Shown piece by piece: positions 60,830 through 64,000 of a stretch of 64,000 bases of DNA (positions are counted from its first letter, which is position 1; each line of letters begins with the position of its first letter). The notes under the pieces are model-generated. The model saw only the letters and a program-made list of their open reading frames with translations, had not been told where the DNA came from and made no database searches. Origin of the DNA: Lysobacter soyae (GTDB lineage Bacteria; Pseudomonadota; Gammaproteobacteria; Xanthomonadales; Xanthomonadaceae). Both the position numbers and the translations under genes were made by a program. Where the stretch lies: NCBI RefSeq assembly GCF_019551435.1, contig NZ_CP080544.1, positions 1,116,001 to 1,180,000 on the forward strand, written 5' to 3'.

Positions 60830-61201
60830 TTAGGCTTCAGGCGACAGGAAGGCGTTGATGGAAGCTTGCAGTTCGGATTCGCTGAAAGGCTTGGTGACAT
60901 AAGCCTTGGCGCCTTGACGCATTCCCCAGACTTTGTCTGTTTCCTGGTCTTTGGTCGTGACCAGGATGACGGGAATGTGCGCAGTGGTGGGTTCGCGCGA
61001 GATCGCACGGGTGGCTTGGAAACCGTTCAAATTCGGCATCACCACATCCATCAGGATCAGATCCGGCAACAGATCTTTTGCCGCCTGAACACCGGCGGCA
61101 CCGTCTTCCGCGGCGCTGACCTGGTGGCCCATCTTTTCGAGAATGCGCTGCAAACCCAAGACTTGCGATGGTGAGTCGTCGACGATCAGGATGTGTGACA
61201 T
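60830..61201 (-). CDS. Single-domain response regulator, PilH-like
   Basis: The 123-residue receiver domain has the phospho-acceptor D52 (LMDVVMP), acidic pair D8/D9 (IVDDSPSQ), T82/T83 (VTTKDQETDKVWG) and K104 (YVTKPF). There is no output domain. The stretch VTTKDQETDKVWGMRQGA closely recalls PilH of the Pseudomonas twitching-motility Chp system. The usual neighbours pilG, pilI, pilJ and chpA are absent, so PilH function is suggested by sequence only. FimV, which acts in the same pathway elsewhere, is encoded at 6.4 kb. Confidence 0.88.
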   Translation of the reverse strand: MSHILIVDDSPSQVLGLQRILEKMGHQVSAAEDGAAGVQAAKDLLPDLILMDVVMPNLNGFQATRAISREPTTAHIPVILVTTKDQETDKVWGMRQGAKAYVTKPFSESELQASINAFLSPEA

Positions 61202-61228
61202 GCGGCTTTCCCAGAGGCTTGGCTAAGT

Positions 61229-62227
61229 TTACAACGCGGATGCGCCAATTCGCACTACGGTCCGGCCGAGCGAGCGCCCGGCCAGCATGCGCTCGAAAAT
61301 CGGGGCCATGCCATCGAGCGTGACTTCATCAGTGGCGATGGCATCCAGATTCTGAGGCTTCCAATCCGACGCGAGGTGTGCCCAAACGGCCTCACGGATG
61401 TCTCGGGCGGTGCCTGCCGATGCCACGCCGAGCAAGGAGACGCCGCGGATGATGAACGGCATCACGGTGGTCGGTAACTCGGAAGAGGCCGCAAGGCCTG
61501 CGGTGGCGACATTGCCGTAGGGCACCGTCTGCGCGAGGAGACTGTTCAACATCGCCCCTCCGACATTGTCCAAGGCGCCTCCGAAACGGGCCGACTCCAT
61601 CGGCCGGCGGGTATCCAAGGCGTCACGCCCCAAGATGTCACTCGCCCCCAAAGACTTGAGGTAGGGCGCTTGGTCGGCTTTGCCCGTGACCGCGTGGACC
61701 GTGTAACCCGCACGAGAAAAGATGGCGACAGCCAATGAGCCGACACCGCCCGTCGCGCCGGTGATGGCGATCGGCCCCATGTCGGGCGTCTGTCGGTTGT
61801 CTTGCATTCGAAACAGGGCCAGCGCGGCAGTGAAACCGGCGGTGCCCAAAATCATCGCTTGCCGTAGATCCAGCCCGGTTGGAAGGGGAATGACCCATTT
61901 CGCCGGGAGACGTGCGTATTCCGAATAGCCGCCATCGCGCGTCTCGCTCAATCCGCAGCCGGTCACCAACACCGCGTCGCCTTCCTTGAACGCGGAATCG
62001 CGTGAAGCAACGACCGTGCCGGCGACATCAATGCCGCCGTTCAGCGGGAAATTGCGCAGGATCTTTCCTTGTCCGGTGGCCGCCAACGCATCTTTGAAAT
62101 TGATTGAGGACCAAGCCACCTTGATGTCAACTTCGCCAGGCGTCAGATCGTCCAATGTGACTGCCTCGATACCGCTGCGATAACCCTGGGCATCGTCCCT
62201 GATCCGAAACGCATTGAATTTGCTCAT
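61229..62227 (-). CDS. Acryloyl-CoA reductase / YhdH-family quinone oxidoreductase
   Basis: The 332-residue protein belongs to the medium-chain dehydrogenase/reductase superfamily, YhdH/AcuI branch, which lacks catalytic zinc and uses NADPH. Family stretches: WSSINFKDALAATGQGKI, PLNGGIDVAGTV and the dinucleotide motif ITGATGGVGSLAV. AcuI reduces acryloyl-CoA to propionyl-CoA, and YhdH has broad quinone-type activity; substrate choice cannot be read here. Three bases separate its ATG from the stop of the LOG-family gene upstream. Confidence 0.88.
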   Translation of the reverse strand: MSKFNAFRIRDDAQGYRSGIEAVTLDDLTPGEVDIKVAWSSINFKDALAATGQGKILRNFPLNGGIDVAGTVVASRDSAFKEGDAVLVTGCGLSETRDGGYSEYARLPAKWVIPLPTGLDLRQAMILGTAGFTAALALFRMQDNRQTPDMGPIAITGATGGVGSLAVAIFSRAGYTVHAVTGKADQAPYLKSLGASDILGRDALDTRRPMESARFGGALDNVGGAMLNSLLAQTVPYGNVATAGLAASSELPTTVMPFIIRGVSLLGVASAGTARDIREAVWAHLASDWKPQNLDAIATDEVTLDGMAPIFERMLAGRSLGRTVVRIGASAL

Positions 62228-62230
62228 AAC

Positions 62231-62839
62231 TCAGGTGTCCTTCATGCCTTTAAGTTGGCTTCGCCGTTTTTCGTCGAGCCATTTGTCCGCGTTGGCGGGG
62301 GTGTAGTGCGTCATCCACTCGAAGAGTGCGTCGATATCTTCGCCATGCCAGAGATCGGCGCGTTGGTCTTCATGCAAGAAGCGTTCCGTCACCATCGTAT
62401 CGACCACAGACATCAGCGGCGACCAAAACCCTTCCACGCTTAAGAACGCGCAGGGCTTTTTGCCAAGACCCAATTGTCGCCAGGTCAACATCTCAAACAT
62501 TTCGTCCAAGGTGCCGAATCCACCCGGTAGCGCGATAAAGGCATCGGCCATTTCGAACATGCGCATTTTTCGCGTATGCATGTTATCGACCACGATCAAC
62601 TCGGTGAGGCCGCGATGCGCGACTTCCCATTCGACGAGCTGCTGCGGAATGACGCCGTAAACGTTGCCTCCGGCCGCGAGCGTGGCGTCGGCGACTTGTC
62701 CCATCAATCCAACATTGCCACCGCCGTACACGAGGGCATGCCCGTCACGCGCAATGCGTTCGCCCAAAGCGCGAGCGGCTGCGGTGTAAGCCGGCCGTGC
62801 GCCTGCGTTGGCGCCGCAATACACACAAATCTTCTTCAT
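62231..62839 (-). CDS. LOG family protein (TIGR00730, cytokinin riboside 5-phosphate phosphoribohydrolase-like)
   Basis: The 202-residue protein has the Rossmann fold and the LOG signature PGGFGTLDE (105-113), with MHTRKMRM just before it. LOG enzymes release a free base from a nucleoside 5-monophosphate; bacterial members often act on AMP or purine 5-monophosphates. I chose ATG at 62839, where the protein starts MKKICVYCGAN as in the family; the open frame to 62884 overlaps the antiporter gene. It lies between ChaA and the YhdH-like gene, all on the minus strand. Confidence 0.9.
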   Translation of the reverse strand: MKKICVYCGANAGARPAYTAAARALGERIARDGHALVYGGGNVGLMGQVADATLAAGGNVYGVIPQQLVEWEVAHRGLTELIVVDNMHTRKMRMFEMADAFIALPGGFGTLDEMFEMLTWRQLGLGKKPCAFLSVEGFWSPLMSVVDTMVTERFLHEDQRADLWHGEDIDALFEWMTHYTPANADKWLDEKRRSQLKGMKDT

Positions 62840-62873
62840 TGCTTCCAATTCATCGGGAAAGGGCGGGGCGCGT

Positions 62874-63977
62874 TCACGGCACAAAACTCAGGAACAGGTA
62901 GACGGCCAACAAAGTGATATGGACGGTACCGATCAATTTGTTGGTCTTGCCGGTGCGCAACGATATGGAGGTAATGAACAAGCTGATGAATAAAAGCACG
63001 GAGGACTTCTGGTCGAGGCCCAGTTCAAGCGGCCAACCCATCACCAAGGCGACGATGGCAACCGTGGGAATGGTCAATCCGATGCTGGCGATTGCAGAGC
63101 CCGCGGCGAGATTCAAACTTGTTTGCACACGATCGTTTAATGCCGCGCGCACAGCGGCGACGCCTTCCGGCAAAAGCACGATCATGGCGATGACGATCCC
63201 GACGACGGCGCGAGGCGCGCCGACCGCCTCAAGGCCGATTTCCAACGTCGGCGCCAATTTTTTTGCCGACAGCACAACCACCACCAAGCCGATGAACAGC
63301 AGTACCAAGCTCGCCCAAGTTTCTCCGTTGCTCGGTTTGTCGATGTCGCCAATGGACTCGTCCGCCGGCTTTCCGTCGATCAAAGGGAGGAAGTAATCGC
63401 GATAGTCTATGGTTTGGAAAACGGTAAAGGCGATGAACAAGACGAGGGTCACAATCGCGACGAAAATCAGTTGTGCGGTGGTGTAGGTCGGTCCGTGCGA
63501 GCTGCTGGTGAAGTTCGGAAGCACCAAGGTGAGCGAAACAATGGCCGTCAGTGTCACCAGGGCAGCGGTGATGCTATGAATTTGATATTTCTGTGTGCGA
63601 TGCCGGCGACTGCCTGCCAGCAAACTGAATCCAATGATGCCATTCAAGATGAGCATGACCGCCGCGAAGACGGTGTCCCGCGCCAAACCAAAAGTCCCAG
63701 GATGTTCACCCCCCGCAATCATCATCGACACGATCAAGGCCACTTCAATGGCCGTCACCGCCAATGCCAAGACGAGGGTGCCATAAGGTTCACCGACGCG
63801 ATGGGCAATCACTTCGGCATGGTGAACGGCCGAAACCACACTGATCGCCAGACCGATGACCAGCAAGATATCCACGATCGTAGACGGGGGCGCGGCAAAG
63901 CCGATGCCGAGACAGAACAAGCCGATGACCGGGGAGGTCGTGGCCCAAAGCGGATTGTGGATGCTCTTGAACTTCAT
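62874..63977 (-). CDS. chaA: Calcium/proton antiporter ChaA
   Basis: ChaA is a cation/proton antiporter of the CaCA superfamily, exporting calcium and, in E. coli, sodium or potassium at high pH. About 11 membrane helices are visible in two related halves, each with an acidic helix motif (AVTAIEVALIVSMM and IVLLPEGVAAVRAA). An acidic loop separates the halves (about 205-225, DGKPADESIGDID). The length is 367 residues from ATG at 63977, close to 366 in E. coli, with AGAGGA upstream. It is complete, ending at 62874. Confidence 0.92.
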   Translation of the reverse strand: MKFKSIHNPLWATTSPVIGLFCLGIGFAAPPSTIVDILLVIGLAISVVSAVHHAEVIAHRVGEPYGTLVLALAVTAIEVALIVSMMIAGGEHPGTFGLARDTVFAAVMLILNGIIGFSLLAGSRRHRTQKYQIHSITAALVTLTAIVSLTLVLPNFTSSSHGPTYTTAQLIFVAIVTLVLFIAFTVFQTIDYRDYFLPLIDGKPADESIGDIDKPSNGETWASLVLLFIGLVVVVLSAKKLAPTLEIGLEAVGAPRAVVGIVIAMIVLLPEGVAAVRAALNDRVQTSLNLAAGSAIASIGLTIPTVAIVALVMGWPLELGLDQKSSVLLFISLFITSISLRTGKTNKLIGTVHITLLAVYLFLSFVP

Positions 63978-64000
63978 CGATATGGTGGTCCTCTTCAACT

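Overview
The window is a stretch of gammaproteobacterial chromosome, most probably from the Lysobacteraceae (Xanthomonadaceae). The reasons are the secG / tRNA-Leu(GAG) / nuoA-N / tRNA-fMet / rimP-nusA-infB-rbfA-truB-rpsO-pnp order, the asd-fimV-truA-trpF-DUF3144 cluster, a two-subunit (class III) PHA synthase beside pssA, smc-zipA-ligA-epmA, mtnA next to gyrA, and DUF3011 proteins. This assignment uses remembered gene orders, since no database was searched. Base composition looks moderately GC-rich, probably lower than most relatives, but it was not counted. Genes are tightly packed with many 1-4 base overlaps. There is no gene-free stretch over 300 bases, no insertion sequence, no prophage and no CRISPR array.

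Layout. 0.1-3.2 kb: a lytic transglycosylase facing psd and a Sco-type copper chaperone. 3.25-13.9 kb: a forward biosynthetic run of prmB, aroC, asd, fimV, truA, a decayed trpF, DUF3144, accD, glmM, a 2-oxoglutarate/Fe(II) oxygenase-like gene and tpiA. 13.9-29.3 kb: secG, tRNA-Leu and the complete 14-gene complex I operon. 29.35-38.4 kb: initiator tRNA, then translation and RNA-processing genes from rimP to pnp, with internal promoters, terminators and a leader attenuator candidate. 38.5-42.0 kb, reverse: a DegV protein, DNA polymerase IV, a four-helix membrane protein and an ECF sigma factor. 42.1-45.4 kb: pssA, phaE, phaC and a small HExxH membrane protein. 45.4-53.2 kb: an ArsC-like protein (reverse), then smc-zipA-ligA-epmA. 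53.2-58.6 kb: two secreted DUF3011 proteins, mtnA and gyrA. 58.6-64 kb: ferritin-like protein, peroxiredoxin, cbpA, a PilH-like regulator, a quinone-oxidoreductase-family enzyme, a LOG-family protein and a Ca2+/H+ antiporter.

Most of the window is core housekeeping. The most unusual item is the trpF locus. The open reading frame is intact and keeps the TrpF scaffold, but the catalytic Cys and Asp, the substrate-site His and the phosphate-binding loops are all replaced. The trpB and trpA genes expected nearby are absent, and a perfect 20-base palindrome sits at that junction. This suggests tryptophan biosynthesis has been lost and that the TrpF-like protein is either decaying or doing something else. 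Other points of interest are an ECF sigma factor paired with an unrecognised membrane protein, an 11-bp hairpin encoded by the ends of two convergent genes, a 20-base inverted repeat at the smc promoter, a ferritin with a histone-H1-like tail, an initiator tRNA with a U1-U72 mismatch, and three genes whose -10-like box lies exactly 6 bases before ATG. I did not find a clear new multi-gene system.
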